Assembly: GCA_017933995.1 (NCBI GenBank)
Contig: JAGBKI010000055.1
Coordinates: 1 to 64,000, forward strand
DNA length: 64,000 nt
Direction: 5' to 3'
Source: Bacteroidaceae bacterium
Lineage (GTDB): Bacteria > Bacteroidota > Bacteroidia > Bacteroidales > Bacteroidaceae
Shown: positions 8,972 through 18,251 of the stretch, one piece after another
How the letters are laid out: each line of letters opens with the position of its first letter
Position numbering within the stretch: the stretch's first letter is position 1
The notes under the pieces: model-generated
The model's input: the letters and a program-made list of their open reading frames with translations, nothing else
Told to the model about the DNA's origin: nothing
Databases searched by the model: none
Position numbers and translations under genes: made by a program

Positions 8972-9591
8972 CGCCGTTTGTTGTTGAACCGCCCGTCGCC
9001 ATCCTCGCCGCAGGCGATTTCCCGACGCACCCCGTGGCGGTCAAAGCCTTGGAGGATGCCGCCACAGTGGTATGCCTCGACAGCGCGGCGGACGCCTACA
9101 CGGCGCGCTACGGCCTGCCGCAGCTCGTGGTGGGCGACGGCGACAGCATCTCGCCCGCGCTGCGCCGCGAACTCGGTGCGCGCTTTGTCCACATGGCCGA
9201 GCAGGACACCAACGACCTCTGCAAAGCCATTCGATACCTCGCAGCCCAAGGCGTCAAGGAGGCCGTCGTGCTGGGCGGCACGGGGCGGCGCGAGGATCAC
9301 ACGCTGGGCAACATTTTCCACCTGCCCGGTCTCTCGCGCCTCGTGCGGCTGACGATGGTGACGGACTTCGGTACGTTCCGTCCCGCCAACGGCCACGTTG
9401 AACTCGACGTAGCCGTGGGGCAGCAGGTCTCCGTCTTCAACCTCACCTGTACGCGTCTCGCCAGCGACGGTTTGCGCTGGCCCGTGTCGGCCTTCGGCGA
9501 ATTGTGGCAGGGCACGCTCAACGAGGCCGTCGCGCCCCGCCTCGCTCTCGACGGTGACGGCGACTACCTGGTCTACACCGCGCACGTCTGA
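8968..9591 (+). CDS. thiN: Thiamine pyrophosphokinase
   Basis: 207 residues. It transfers pyrophosphate from ATP to thiamine, giving TPP directly. Family landmarks are VVGDGDSIS near residue 52, EQDTNDLCKAI near 80 and GGTGRREDHTLGN near 107, with a C-terminal beta domain (SDGLRWPVSAF). The ATG overlaps the pnuT stop, so translation is probably coupled to the transporter. It is the last gene of the TPP-controlled operon and would lower its own expression once TPP accumulates. Confidence 0.93.
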   Translation: MTPFVVEPPVAILAAGDFPTHPVAVKALEDAATVVCLDSAADAYTARYGLPQLVVGDGDSISPALRRELGARFVHMAEQDTNDLCKAIRYLAAQGVKEAVVLGGTGRREDHTLGNIFHLPGLSRLVRLTMVTDFGTFRPANGHVELDVAVGQQVSVFNLTCTRLASDGLRWPVSAFGELWQGTLNEAVAPRLALDGDGDYLVYTAHV

Positions 9592-9637
9592 ATCCGATTT
9601 ATTGGTTATACAGACACGGACTTACGTTTTTTTTGCG

Positions 9638-9645
9638 TATTTTTG
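9638..9645 (+). promoter_or_regulatory. -7 box of udk
   Basis: TATTTTTG 35 bases ahead of the udk ATG. No TTTG is seen at the expected distance upstream, so only the -7 box is supported. Confidence 0.5.
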
Positions 9646-9679
9646 CCACATCGCTAACCCTAATACGAAAAAACGCAAC

Positions 9680-10300
9680 ATGTTCATCATCGGCATTGCA
9701 GGCGGCACGGGCTCGGGCAAGACCACCGTCGTGAGAAAAATCGTGGCAGAACTTACCGACGGAAAGGTGGCTGTCATTCCGCAAGACTCTTACTACAAGG
9801 CTGCAGAGCCTGGCGTGCCGCTCGAAGTGCTTCAAAAGAAGAACTTCGACCACCCCGACGCATTCGACTGGGAATTGCTGTTCGAGCAAATCAAGCAACT
9901 GCGCGCCGGGCAAGCCATTGAGCAGCCCAAATACTCCTTCCTGAAATGCGACCGCGAGGAGGAAACCGTCCATGTTGAGCCTACGCGCGTCGTCATCATA
10001 GAGGGAATCATGGCGCTCTACAAGAAAGAATTGCGCGACATGATGGACCTGCGCATTTATGTGGATGCCGACCCCGACGAAAGGCTGATACGCGTCATTG
10101 AGCGCGACGTGATTGAGCGCGGAAGGACGGCGCGCGACGTGATGAACCGCTACCGCAGCGTGCTGAAGCCCATGCACCGCGAGTTCATCGAACCCACGAA
10201 GGAGTATGCTGACCTCATCATTCCCCGGGGTGGCGACAACGTGCGCGCCATTCAGATGGTGCGCTCCTACATCCGCCGCAAAATAGGTCAGGAAGAGTAG
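9680..10300 (+). CDS. udk: Uridine kinase
   Basis: 206 residues, close to the family norm. It phosphorylates uridine and cytidine with ATP or GTP in pyrimidine salvage. The P-loop GGTGSGKTT is at residues 8-16. IPQDSYYK and NFDHPDAFDWELL are the nucleoside-binding parts. EGIMALY, the Arg-rich lid (RVIERDVIERGRTARDVMNRY) and IIPRGGDN complete the family signature. It has its own -7 box and is followed by a strong hairpin, so it is probably monocistronic. Confidence 0.95.
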   Translation: MFIIGIAGGTGSGKTTVVRKIVAELTDGKVAVIPQDSYYKAAEPGVPLEVLQKKNFDHPDAFDWELLFEQIKQLRAGQAIEQPKYSFLKCDREEETVHVEPTRVVIIEGIMALYKKELRDMMDLRIYVDADPDERLIRVIERDVIERGRTARDVMNRYRSVLKPMHREFIEPTKEYADLIIPRGGDNVRAIQMVRSYIRRKIGQEE

Positions 10301-10331
10301 CGCCGCTGCTGCACACCGCACAGAAACATTC

Positions 10332-10377
10332 AACCCCGCCATCGGAAACATGTTTGCCGATGGCGGGGTTGATTTTT
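10332..10377. terminator. Bidirectional terminator between udk and rlpA
   Basis: AACCCCGCCATCGG and CCGATGGCGGGGTT form a perfect 14-bp stem with an 11-base loop, followed by GATTTTT. The genes on either side converge, so it can serve both. Confidence 0.85.
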
Positions 10378-10403
10378 AACGGATAAAAACTCTCTGGCGG
10401 GCT

Positions 10404-10808
10404 TTAGCGGGAAGCACCGCTGCTGGCGGGCGTGCTGCCGGGACGGGAGAGGACTTCGACCTCAACGCCAGTGACACCAGCGGCAACCATACCCAGCTGG
10501 CGCGCTGCGCCAAGCGACAGGTCTACAATGCGTCCACGAGCAAAGGGGCCGCGGTCGGTGACACGCACAACCACTTCGCGCCCGTTCGACGTGTTGCGCA
10601 CGCGAAGCATCGTGCCGAACGGCAGGGTTCGATGGGCGCAAGTGAGGCTGTCTTTGTGGTAGATGGCACCGCTACTGGTGCGGCGGCCGTGGAATTTACC
10701 AGCATAGTAGGAGGCCTGGCCGTGCATCGTCTGCGCGGTGGCTTCGTGGGTTCCAACGAGTGCGAAAGCGCACAGTGTAAGTCCAATCAAAGTTTTGCTT
10801 AACTTCAT
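10404..10808 (-). CDS. rlpA: Septal ring lytic transglycosylase RlpA-like protein
   Basis: 134 residues with a signal peptide ending near ATAQT and one double-psi beta-barrel domain: [18 protein letters not shown] at residues 30-47, [21 protein letters not shown] and RIVDLS. RlpA proteins bind or cleave peptidoglycan glycan strands lacking stem peptides. The C-terminal SPOR domain of the E. coli protein is absent, as in many short Bacteroidetes versions, so targeting to the septum is not implied. The leader is long (about 190 bases) with a clear promoter. Confidence 0.9.
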   Translation of the reverse strand: MKLSKTLIGLTLCAFALVGTHEATAQTMHGQASYYAGKFHGRRTSSGAIYHKDSLTCAHRTLPFGTMLRVRNTSNGREVVVRVTDRGPFARGRIVDLSLGAARQLGMVAAGVTGVEVEVLSRPGSTPASSGASR

Positions 10809-11001
10809 AACAAATTGTTTTGCACAGGGCGAATCGGCGGCGGAAGTGGATTTCAGTGGGTTTGGGTTAGGAAATAGGGAAAAAGTTGGTGCTTACCGAT
10901 TGTGTGCCGCTCCATATATATAATACGGTATAGTAGGCTCGCTTCGTCGGGGAAGCGTCTGTCACGTCGCCAGCGGCACGTCCCTGTGACGTTTGACGGC
11001 G

Positions 11002-11033
11002 CAAAAGTATGGCATAAGCCCGAAGCGGCCAAA
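11002..11033 (-). promoter_or_regulatory. Promoter of rlpA
   Basis: On the minus strand TTTG (11033-11030), 20 bases and TACTTTTG (11009-11002) give an exact Bacteroidetes promoter. The leader from about 10996 to the start codon carries one CCGTAT..TATA motif at 10914-10927. Confidence 0.8.
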
Positions 11034-11401
11034 CATTTCTGCGCTCAAAATCAGCATTTTAACGTTTTGCAAGTGTCCGAAAAGCTCTTGTTTTGTCGTT
11101 TTTCCACACGCTTTTTGCCCCTAACCCTTTAAGCCATCCGAGAAGGCTGAATGCGCTGTATTTCAATGGGTAAGGAATAAGCGCGCGGTTACTTCCGGCG
11201 AAAAGTTATCCACATGAGGGCGAAGTGCGCCAACAGCCCTTTTGCCAAAACACGTATTTTAACACTTTTTGTAAGGCGCAGGGGGCAAAAAAGGGCGGTA
11301 AATCGCTTACCGCCAACCATTCGGAGCAACGCTTTGTGCGTCAGCCTGTTGTCTCGGATACCAACCGCGAGACCCTACCGAGGCAAAGGAATACACTGGG
11401 G
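11034..11401. other. Gene-free stretch with one perfect DnaA box
   Basis: No convincing gene lies between the rlpA promoter and the end of the DUF1460 gene. TTATCCACA at 11206-11214 is a perfect DnaA box and TTTTCCACA at 11100-11108 differs by one base. Two similar AT-rich phrases (CATTTTAACGTTTTGCAAG and GTATTTTAACACTTTTTGTAAG) flank them. I see no cluster of boxes and no long AT-rich unwinding region, so an origin is not claimed. Confidence 0.35.
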
Positions 11402-12307
11402 TCAGGGCTGCGCGGGCGCCGGTGCGCCCAGACACGGGTGCAGCACCTGTATGCCGGGACGTTTCTGGCGTTGCAGGTATTCCTGGAGGGTCATCGGCTC
11501 CTCGACAACGCGCTTGTGGAGCGACGAGGCGTTGAGCAAGTGCAGTTTGTTGTCGCTACCCCACACGGCGAAGCCCAAGTGGCTGATGTCGATGCCGCCC
11601 TGCATTTTGACGATGCCTATGATGTCGCCATTGCCGACCATATTGAGCGCGGCGCGCCCACGCCCGGTGGCAGCGGTGGGGAGATAGGTGCCGTCGCGCC
11701 CGTTCTCCGCCCGCTCCATACGGGCTATGACGGGCACAAACTCGGGATGGGCGGACAGCATCGCGTAGCGGTCGGGATGCTGGCTCATATAGGTGTTGCT
11801 GACAGCCATCGGCGCGGTGAAAGGACGCCCCGTGACGGTGCGGACAAGGCTCTTGCGCTCATTGTCGTGTTTCCACCAGGTATAGTAGTGGAGGCGCGTG
11901 GTATAGTCGCCACGACGGCCGTCGCGGTAGCGGATCTGCTCGAGCGTGCGGCAGTAGTCGGCAAACGACGTGCCGCCGCGCGCCTTCGTCACGGCCAGTG
12001 CCAGCACGGTTTCAACGAGCGTGGTGCAGTCCAGCTCGCGCAGATTTACGACGAGATACTCAGGGTCGTGCACTTCGAGCGTGTGGCCGACATACGGACG
12101 TCCCAGAAAGTGGCGCGCGTAATATAATACGGTGTCGCCTTCGACCTCTGTAGCCAGCAGACTGACCACCTCGGCAGAATCCGCAGGCGTGTAGACAACC
12201 TCTGAAAGCGCTGTCGAATCGGCGGGAGACTGCAACGGCTGGGCCGCAGTGGGTTTGCTGCAAGCGATGCACAACAAGGGAAGCAAGAGGAGGTGTTTCG
12301 GTTTCAT
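11402..12307 (-). CDS. DUF1460 family protein (NlpC/P60-like amidase fold), exported
   Basis: 301 residues from the ATG giving MKPKHLLLLPLLCIACS. The leader has a hydrophobic core and a Cys that may be a lipobox. The DUF1460 pattern is clear: LRELDCTTLVETVLAL with the probable catalytic Cys near residue 90, IRYRDGRRGDYTTRLHY, ISHLGFAVW with a conserved His, and LLNASSLHKRVVEEPMTLQEYL at the end. This family belongs to the papain-like NlpC/P60 group and is annotated in Bacteroidetes as N-acetylmuramoyl-L-alanine amidase-like. Cell-wall turnover or recycling in the periplasm is the likely role. It is divergent from thyA with promoters only 21 bases apart. Confidence 0.85.
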   Translation of the reverse strand: MKPKHLLLLPLLCIACSKPTAAQPLQSPADSTALSEVVYTPADSAEVVSLLATEVEGDTVLYYARHFLGRPYVGHTLEVHDPEYLVVNLRELDCTTLVETVLALAVTKARGGTSFADYCRTLEQIRYRDGRRGDYTTRLHYYTWWKHDNERKSLVRTVTGRPFTAPMAVSNTYMSQHPDRYAMLSAHPEFVPVIARMERAENGRDGTYLPTAATGRGRAALNMVGNGDIIGIVKMQGGIDISHLGFAVWGSDNKLHLLNASSLHKRVVEEPMTLQEYLQRQKRPGIQVLHPCLGAPAPAQP

Positions 12308-12338
12308 AAAAAGATGGCAAAGCATTGTTTTCACTGCG

Positions 12339-12375
12339 CAAAGGTAACACTTTACGCCCGTTTTCACTATTTTTG
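12339..12375. promoter_or_regulatory. Divergent -7 boxes of the DUF1460 gene and thyA
   Basis: Minus strand: TACCTTTG at 12346-12339 for the DUF1460 gene. Plus strand: TATTTTTG at 12368-12375 for thyA, ending only 5 bases before the thyA ATG. Neither has a clear TTTG at -33. Confidence 0.65.
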
Positions 12376-12380
12376 CGCCT

Positions 12381-13175
12381 ATGAAACAATACCTCAGCCT
12401 GCTTAGGCGCATACTGGACGAGGGCACGGTGAAGACCGACCGCACAGGCACGGGCACGAAGAGCGTCTTCGGCCATCAGATGCGCTTCAGCCTCAGCGAC
12501 GGATTCCCGCTGCTCACGACCAAGAAGCTCCACGTGCGTTCCATCGTCCACGAACTGCTGTGGTTTCTGCGCGGCGACACAAACGTGCACTACTTGCAGG
12601 AGAACGGTGTCCGCATCTGGAACGAGTGGGCCGACGCCGACGGCAACCTTGGCCACATCTATGGCTACCAATGGCGCTCCTGGCCCGACTATCGTGGCGG
12701 CTCGATCGACCAGATCAGCGAAGCCGTGCGCCTCATCCGCGAACAGCCCGACTCGCGGCGCATCATCGTCAGCGCGTGGAACGTGGCCGACCTGCCGCAG
12801 ATGAACCTCCCGCCGTGCCATCTGCTGTTTCAGTTCTACGTGGCCGACGGGCGGCTGTCCTTGCAGCTCTACCAGCGTTCCGCCGACACCTTTCTTGGCG
12901 TGCCATTCAACATTGCGAGCTACGCCCTTCTGCTCCAGATGATGGCACAAGTCACTGGGCTTGAGCCAGGCGACTTTGTGCACACCACTGGCGACACCCA
13001 CCTCTACCTTGACCATATTGAGCAAGCGCGCCTACAGCTCACGCGCGAGCCGCGCCCCCTGCCGCGAATGCGCATCAACCCCGACGTGAAAGACATCCTT
13101 GCCTTCCGCTACGAGGACTTTGTGCTGGAAGACTACGACCCACACCCACACATCGCAGCCAAAGTTTCCGTGTAG
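12381..13175 (+). CDS. thyA: Thymidylate synthase
   Basis: 264 residues, the same length as the E. coli enzyme. It methylates dUMP to dTMP with methylenetetrahydrofolate. The N-terminus contains [29 protein letters not shown]. The catalytic Cys is residue 146 within [12 protein letters not shown], and the dUMP-binding stretch [22 protein letters not shown] follows. The start codon lies 5 bases after the -7 box, so the mRNA probably has almost no leader. folA is 300 bases downstream, completing the folate cycle, but a 21-bp repeat array separates them. Confidence 0.97.
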   Translation: MKQYLSLLRRILDEGTVKTDRTGTGTKSVFGHQMRFSLSDGFPLLTTKKLHVRSIVHELLWFLRGDTNVHYLQENGVRIWNEWADADGNLGHIYGYQWRSWPDYRGGSIDQISEAVRLIREQPDSRRIIVSAWNVADLPQMNLPPCHLLFQFYVADGRLSLQLYQRSADTFLGVPFNIASYALLLQMMAQVTGLEPGDFVHTTGDTHLYLDHIEQARLQLTREPRPLPRMRINPDVKDILAFRYEDFVLEDYDPHPHIAAKVSV

Positions 13176-13261
13176 CGCAGGCTTTTCGGCAACGCCCGAA
13201 GCCGCTTCCCGCCGCCACGCACCCGCCACGCGCGTGGCCACAGCGGGCACGGGAGATTTTT

Positions 13262-13360
13262 TTTAAGCCAAAGAAAAAATTCTTTAAGCCAAAGAAAATT
13301 TTATTTAAGCCAAAGAAAAAATTATTCAGGCCGAAAAAAATTTCTTTGAGCCATAAAAAA
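13262..13360. repeat. AT-rich 21-bp periodic array (five units)
   Basis: TTTAAGCCAAAGAAAAAATT-like units have their AAGCC cores at 13265, 13286, 13307, 13328 and about 13348, a period of 21 (last step 20). The remainder of 13176-13475 between thyA and folA shows no gene. The reverse-strand reading frame through the array is a heptad artefact of the period. Similar arrays lie at 40960, 50316 and 63661. Confidence 0.8.
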
Positions 13361-13475
13361 ACTTTTCCGCCCACACGGCGCAAGCCTAAAGGCTCTGCAG
13401 AACCGCCCCGACCGCCATAAGCGCCCAATTGCAGCCCACTGTTTTTTTCCCAAATCCCACACCGACTGCACTGCC

Positions 13476-13964
13476 ATGCCCCTTACCCTCATCGCCGCCC
13501 TCGACCGCAACCGCGCCATAGGCTACAAGAACCGCCTGTTGTTTCGTCTGCCCGACGACATGCGCCGTTTCAAAGAACTGACAACGGGCCACACCGTGCT
13601 GATGGGGCGACACACCTTCGAGTCGTTGCCCAAAGGCGCGCTGCCGAGGCGGCGCAACATCGTGCTCTCGCGCACGCAACGAGCGTTCGCGGGCTGCGAA
13701 ACCTTCAGTTCGCTGCGCGACGCGCTCGCAGCCTGCCGCGCCGACGAGGAGGTCTTTGCCATCGGCGGCGCAGCGGTCTACGCCGAGGCGCTGCCCTTGG
13801 CCGATCGTCTGGCCCTGACGCTGGTCGAGGCCGAAGCCGCAGAGGCCGACACGTGGTTCCCCGACTGGGACGACGGCACTTGGCACCTGACCGACGCCGA
13901 GCACCACCCTGCCGACGAGCGCCACGCCCATCCGTTCACATTCGCAAACTACACACACCTATGA
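13476..13964 (+). CDS. folA: Dihydrofolate reductase
   Basis: 162 residues. It reduces dihydrofolate with NADPH to recycle the product of thymidylate synthase. MPLTLIAALDRNRAIGYKNRLLFRLPDDMRRFKELT gives the N-terminal strand, the Met20-like loop and the substrate Asp (DD). GHTVLMGRHTFESLP and VFAIGGAAVYAEAL are the NADPH-binding parts. The canonical Trp before LP in the substrate loop is Phe here (LFRLP). The stop overlaps the next ATG by 4 bases. Confidence 0.95.
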   Translation: MPLTLIAALDRNRAIGYKNRLLFRLPDDMRRFKELTTGHTVLMGRHTFESLPKGALPRRRNIVLSRTQRAFAGCETFSSLRDALAACRADEEVFAIGGAAVYAEALPLADRLALTLVEAEAAEADTWFPDWDDGTWHLTDAEHHPADERHAHPFTFANYTHL

Positions 13965-15694
13965 AACGTTTCCTACTCCCGCTCTGCGCCCTGCTCCTGC
14001 CCGCCGCCACGCTGACGGCGCAGGAAATCACGCTGCGCGTCATCGAGACCAGCGACATCCACGGCAACTACCTGTCGCACGACTATCTGACCGAGTCCGA
14101 GGCACGCGGTGGCTTGGCGCGCGTAGCCGCCTACGTCAAGGAACAGCGCGAGTTCTTCGGCGACGATCGCGTGCTGCTGTTCGACTGCGGCGACATCCTG
14201 CAAGGCCAGCCCAGCGCCTATTTCTACAACTACGAAGACACCGTGTCGACCCACTTGGCCGCCGACGCGCTGAACTATCTGCGCTACGACGCGGCCACTG
14301 TAGGCAACCACGACATCGAGACTGGCCACGCGGTCTACGACCGTTGGGTGAGGCAGTGCCAGCACCCCGTGGTGTGTGCCAATGTGCTCGACACGCGCAC
14401 CGGCAAGCCCTATTGGCCGCCCTATGCCATCCTGAAACGCGGCAACCTGCGCATCGCCGTCATCGGTATGCTCACCCCCACCGTGCCCAAGTGGCTGCCC
14501 GAAGAACTGTGGGCGCACCTACAGTTTGCCGACATCGCCTCGACGGCACGCGCGGTGCTCGAAGAAGTCAAGGAAAAGGAACAGCCCGACGTTATCATCG
14601 GCCTGATGCACACCGGGGCGGGCAGCGCCGAAGACAAAGGCACCAGCGTGGAACACGCCGCCCTGCAAGTGGCGCACAACGTGCCGGGATTCGACCTCAT
14701 ACTCTACGGACACGACCACCGCGCCGCGATGCACAACATCACGACCACGAACGGACGCAAGGTGTCCGTCATCAATCCCGGTGCAAACGGCGAAAAGGTG
14801 GCGGTGGCCGACATGACCATCAACAAAGGGCGCAACCGCTATTTTGTGACGGGCGTGAACTGTAGCCTCATCGACATCGCACGCCTCAAGCCCGAAAAAG
14901 ACTTCACCGAACGCTTCGCGCCCCAGCACGACGCCGTGACAGACTGGTGCGACCGCGCCGTCTGCCTGCTCGACACCACCATCAGCAGCCGCGATGCCTT
15001 TTTCGGTCCGAGCGCATACGTAGACCTCATCCACCGTATGCAACTTGACATCACCGGCGCCGACATCAGTTTCGCCGCCCCCCTGTCGTTCGACGCGCGC
15101 CTGACCTTCGGCACGTTGCGCGTGCGCGACATGTTCCAACTCTACCGCTACGAGAACCGCCTTTACACCCTGCGACTCACCGGGCGGGAGATACGCGGCT
15201 ACCTCGAAGCCTCCTACGACGGCTGGGTGAACACCATGCACAGCGCCAGCGACCCGATGCTGTACCTGCGCGACAACCCCGGCAGTTACAAAGAGGGCTG
15301 GCAGCGGCTCGTCACGCCGTCCTACAACTTCGACAGTGCCGCCGGGCTGCGCTACACCGTGGACCTGCGCAAATCGCGGGGGCAGCGCGTCAGCATCGAA
15401 GGGCTGGCCGACGGGCGCACGTTCGACGACGACGCCACCTACACCGTAGCCGTCAATTCCTATCGCGCCAACGGCGGGGGCGATCTCCTCACCGAGGGTG
15501 CCGGCATACCCACCGCGCAGTTGCAGAGCCGCATCGTGAAAACCACCGAGCGCGACCTGCGCCACGACATGGCCGAACGCCTTGCGGCATCGACCGCGCC
15601 CGTCCACCCCACCCCGCTCACCACATGGCGCTTCGTGCCCGAAGACTGGGCCAAGGCCGCACGGGCGCGCGAGGAGGGCATACTGTTCAAATAG
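13961..15694 (+). CDS. 5'-nucleotidase / UDP-sugar hydrolase family metallophosphoesterase
   Basis: 577 residues, secreted (signal peptide ending at LTAQ). The N-terminal metallophosphoesterase domain shows the two-metal site: ETSDIHGN (residues 26-33), DCGDILQG, VGNHDIE, HTGAG and LYGHDHRA. The C-terminal nucleotidase domain (from about residue 330) includes GPSAYVDLIHRMQL and VNSYRANGGGDLL. The enzyme would hydrolyse 5'-nucleotides or cyclic nucleotides in the periplasm for nucleoside salvage. It overlaps folA by 4 bases, suggesting a shared transcript. Confidence 0.92.
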   Translation: MKRFLLPLCALLLPAATLTAQEITLRVIETSDIHGNYLSHDYLTESEARGGLARVAAYVKEQREFFGDDRVLLFDCGDILQGQPSAYFYNYEDTVSTHLAADALNYLRYDAATVGNHDIETGHAVYDRWVRQCQHPVVCANVLDTRTGKPYWPPYAILKRGNLRIAVIGMLTPTVPKWLPEELWAHLQFADIASTARAVLEEVKEKEQPDVIIGLMHTGAGSAEDKGTSVEHAALQVAHNVPGFDLILYGHDHRAAMHNITTTNGRKVSVINPGANGEKVAVADMTINKGRNRYFVTGVNCSLIDIARLKPEKDFTERFAPQHDAVTDWCDRAVCLLDTTISSRDAFFGPSAYVDLIHRMQLDITGADISFAAPLSFDARLTFGTLRVRDMFQLYRYENRLYTLRLTGREIRGYLEASYDGWVNTMHSASDPMLYLRDNPGSYKEGWQRLVTPSYNFDSAAGLRYTVDLRKSRGQRVSIEGLADGRTFDDDATYTVAVNSYRANGGGDLLTEGAGIPTAQLQSRIVKTTERDLRHDMAERLAASTAPVHPTPLTTWRFVPEDWAKAARAREEGILFK

Positions 15695-15717
15695 CCTCCC
15701 CCACCCCATATCTGCTT

Positions 15718-16230
15718 ATGGACGAACAACGATATATCTACAGCGACACGGTGCTCGACTTTGTTCGCGCCAGTGCCGAATACTGCCGCTTTTTAGAGGG
15801 CTGTAGCGAAAGCGGAGCCGACGACTTTCGTCGCACGCTTTGCGCCCTGCTCCCTATGGTTTACCTCAAAGCCGCCCTGCTCAACGCACCCGATGCGCCC
15901 GATGCCTACGTCAGCCCCCACGTCACCGAGGAGGACTACAACTACATCCGCCACAGCGTGGCCGCCGTGCTGGGGCCACAGGACGACTACCTCGATGTGC
16001 AGGTAGAGGACTTCAAATACAGCGAACAACCGATTCTGCGCACCGTGAGCGAAAACCTGGCCGATGTCTACCAGTCGCTGCGCGACCTGGTCGAGACGTT
16101 CCGCGAGGGGCACGAGGAGGCGATGGAGGTGGCACTGGCCGACACGCTCGAAGAGTTCCGCCTGACATGGGGCGACGCCCTGCTGGCCGCCCTGCGCACG
16201 CTCCACAACCTGCAAAACGCCGACGCATGA
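15718..16230 (+). CDS. DUF5063 domain protein
   Basis: 170 residues, acidic and helical, no signal or membrane segment. VLDFVRASAEYCRFLEG at the start, VYLKAALLN, EDYNYIRHSVAAVLGPQDDYLDV and TWGDALLAALRTLHNL match the DUF5063 pattern found in Bacteroidetes. No biochemical role is known to me. It overlaps the following exonuclease gene by 4 bases, an arrangement that hints at a linked function in nucleic-acid metabolism. Confidence 0.75.
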   Translation: MDEQRYIYSDTVLDFVRASAEYCRFLEGCSESGADDFRRTLCALLPMVYLKAALLNAPDAPDAYVSPHVTEEDYNYIRHSVAAVLGPQDDYLDVQVEDFKYSEQPILRTVSENLADVYQSLRDLVETFREGHEEAMEVALADTLEEFRLTWGDALLAALRTLHNLQNADA

Positions 16231-16856
16231 ACGCTGTGCCCACATTCTTTCGCACCACGCCCAAGGCTTTCGCCGCTACGCTGCCCCGCTTCCAGTTTGA
16301 GGGCAAAATCGTCGTGGTGCAGGGCGAGGCCGAATCGCGCCGCGCCGTGGCCGCGTTGCGTAACGAGACCGTGCTGGGCTTCGACACCGAGACGCGCCCC
16401 GTCTTCACCAAGGGACCGATGCGCCCGCCCGCGCTGGTACAGATCAGCACCGCGTCGCTCTGCTTCCTTTTCCGCATCCACCGTTCCGGCCTCACGCCCG
16501 CCCTGCGCGGCCTGCTGGCCAACCCCGACGTGGTCAAAGTGGGCCTGTCGTTGAACGACGACCTCTGCGCCCTGCGCCGCACGGGCCGCTTCTCGCCCGG
16601 CGGGTGGGTGGACTTGCAGGACGTTGTGAAACGCCTCAATATAGAAGACCTCGGATTGCAGCGGCTCTTCGCCAACGTGTTCCGACAGCGCATCAGCAAG
16701 TCGCAGCAGCGCAGCAACTGGGAGGCCGACGTGCTCAGCGAGCCGCAAAAGGTTTACGCCGCCACCGACGCCTACGCCTGCCTGAAACTCTACGAGGTGC
16801 TGCGCCCGCTGGACCAAGGCGCGCCATACCAACTCACCGATCCCCCTGAACTATGA
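16227..16856 (+). CDS. 3'-5' exonuclease, DEDDy (RNase D-like)
   Basis: 209 residues, one exonuclease domain. The DEDDy residues can be placed: GFDTETRP (first Asp and Glu, near residues 53-55), LSLNDDLCAL (second Asp region) and VYAATDAYACLKLY (Tyr and last Asp). Stand-alone domains of this kind remove 3' nucleotides from RNA or DNA. No HRDC domain is present, so it is shorter than RNase D. It sits inside a chain of 4-base overlaps with the DUF5063 gene before it and the rRNA methyltransferase after it. Confidence 0.85.
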   Translation: MNAVPTFFRTTPKAFAATLPRFQFEGKIVVVQGEAESRRAVAALRNETVLGFDTETRPVFTKGPMRPPALVQISTASLCFLFRIHRSGLTPALRGLLANPDVVKVGLSLNDDLCALRRTGRFSPGGWVDLQDVVKRLNIEDLGLQRLFANVFRQRISKSQQRSNWEADVLSEPQKVYAATDAYACLKLYEVLRPLDQGAPYQLTDPPEL

Positions 16857-18055
16857 CACACTATCCCGCCGTCAGCCTCAAGCGCGGCAAGGAAGAGAGC
16901 GTGCTGCGCCGCCACCCGTGGATATTCAGCGGGGCGGTGAAGTCGCTGCCCCCCGGCCTGGCCGAGGGCGACACCGTGAGCGTCTTGGCCAGCGACGGCA
17001 CGCCGCTCGGCACCGGCTACTACCAGATTGGCAGCATCGCCGTGCGCATGTACTCCTTCTCGGCGCGCACCATCGACACGGCCTTTTTCTGCCACCGCAT
17101 AGCCGCCGCGCTGCGCCTGCGCCGCGCGCTGGGCCTGGTGCGCGAGGACAACAACGCCCTGCGCCTCGTGCACGGCGAGGGCGACCGCCTGCCCGGACTC
17201 GTCGTCGACCTGTTCGGCGCCACCGCCGTGGTGCAGGCCCACACCGTGGCGATGCACCGCCAGCGCCAGGCCGTCGCCGACGCCCTGAAGGACGTGCTGG
17301 GCGACGCGCTGCACGCCGTATATTATAAGAGCGAGGGCACGCTGCCCTTCAAGGCCAACACCGGTGCCAAGGACGGCTACCTGCTGGGCGGCGAGGAGGA
17401 GGGCGGCGAGGCCGACAGCGTGGCGCTGGAGAACGGCCTGCGCTTCCGCATCGACTGGCTCGAAGGGCAGAAGACCGGTTTCTTTGTCGACCAGCGCGAC
17501 AACCGCGACCTGCTGCGCCGCTACGCACAGGGGCGCAATGTGCTCAACATGTGCTGCTACACGGGCGGCTTCAGCGTCTACGCCCTTGCGGGCGGCGCCG
17601 AGCGCGTATGCTCGGTGGACAGCAGCAGCCGCGCCGTGGAACTGACCGACGAGAACGTGCGCCTCAACTTCCCCGACACCGACCGCCACGAGGCCGTCGA
17701 GGCCGACGCTTTCCGCTTCTTGCAAGACGGCGGGGCGAAGAAATACGACCTCGTGGTGCTCGACCCGCCCGCCTTCGCCAAACACCGCGACGCTGTGCCG
17801 CAGGCGTTGCGCGGCTACACCCGTCTGAACGAACTCGCCCTGCGCCACATGCCCGCCGGTAGCCTGCTCTTCACGTTCAGTTGCTCGCAGGCCGTGAGCC
17901 GCCAGCAGTTCCGCCTCGCCGTGTTCACCGCTGCCGCCCGCACCCGCCGCCACGTCAGCATCCTCCACCAGCTCACGCAGCCCGCCGACCACCCCGTGAG
18001 CATCTACCATCCCGAGGGCGAGTACCTCAAGGGGCTGGTGCTCTACGTGGAGTAG
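16853..18055 (+). CDS. rlmI: Class I SAM-dependent rRNA methyltransferase (RlmI-like)
   Basis: 400 residues. An N-terminal PUA-like domain ([21 protein letters not shown]) is followed by a middle beta domain ([18 protein letters not shown]) and a Rossmann methyltransferase domain with [19 protein letters not shown] as the SAM loop and [12 protein letters not shown] as the DPPxF catalytic motif. SCSQAV near the end supplies a second conserved Cys region. This is the RlmI/YccW family, which makes m5C in 23S rRNA (position 1962 in E. coli). It ends the 15718-18055 operon. Confidence 0.9.
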   Translation: MTHYPAVSLKRGKEESVLRRHPWIFSGAVKSLPPGLAEGDTVSVLASDGTPLGTGYYQIGSIAVRMYSFSARTIDTAFFCHRIAAALRLRRALGLVREDNNALRLVHGEGDRLPGLVVDLFGATAVVQAHTVAMHRQRQAVADALKDVLGDALHAVYYKSEGTLPFKANTGAKDGYLLGGEEEGGEADSVALENGLRFRIDWLEGQKTGFFVDQRDNRDLLRRYAQGRNVLNMCCYTGGFSVYALAGGAERVCSVDSSSRAVELTDENVRLNFPDTDRHEAVEADAFRFLQDGGAKKYDLVVLDPPAFAKHRDAVPQALRGYTRLNELALRHMPAGSLLFTFSCSQAVSRQQFRLAVFTAAARTRRHVSILHQLTQPADHPVSIYHPEGEYLKGLVLYVE

Positions 18056-18116
18056 GCGCGCCGCCTTGCACCCACCCCATAACAGGGCACAAAAAACGCG
18101 AAATCGGCCTGCGGCG

Positions 18117-18148
18117 CTTGGCTATGTGGAAAGCGTATCGTACTTTTG
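18117..18148 (+). promoter_or_regulatory. Promoter of mscL
   Basis: CTTG at 18117-18120, a 20-base spacer and TACTTTTG at 18141-18148. Transcription would start near 18154, about 98 bases before the mscL ATG. Confidence 0.7.
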
Positions 18149-18251
18149 CGACCGGCGGGAGCATCTTTTCGGTCGTCCGAAGGCACTCCAGGAGCACGCT
18201 ATACCGCCACATTTCGACGCGAAACCGTTTTACCTAAAAAACACAATAACT

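Noticed and set aside
10809..11401. Chromosomal origin of replication
   Set aside because: Only one perfect DnaA box, no cluster, no clear AT-rich unwinding element and no switch in gene orientation around it.
13075..13428. Minus-strand frame with FFGLN/K heptads
   Set aside because: The heptads come from the 21-bp period of an intergenic array and the frame runs into antisense of thyA.
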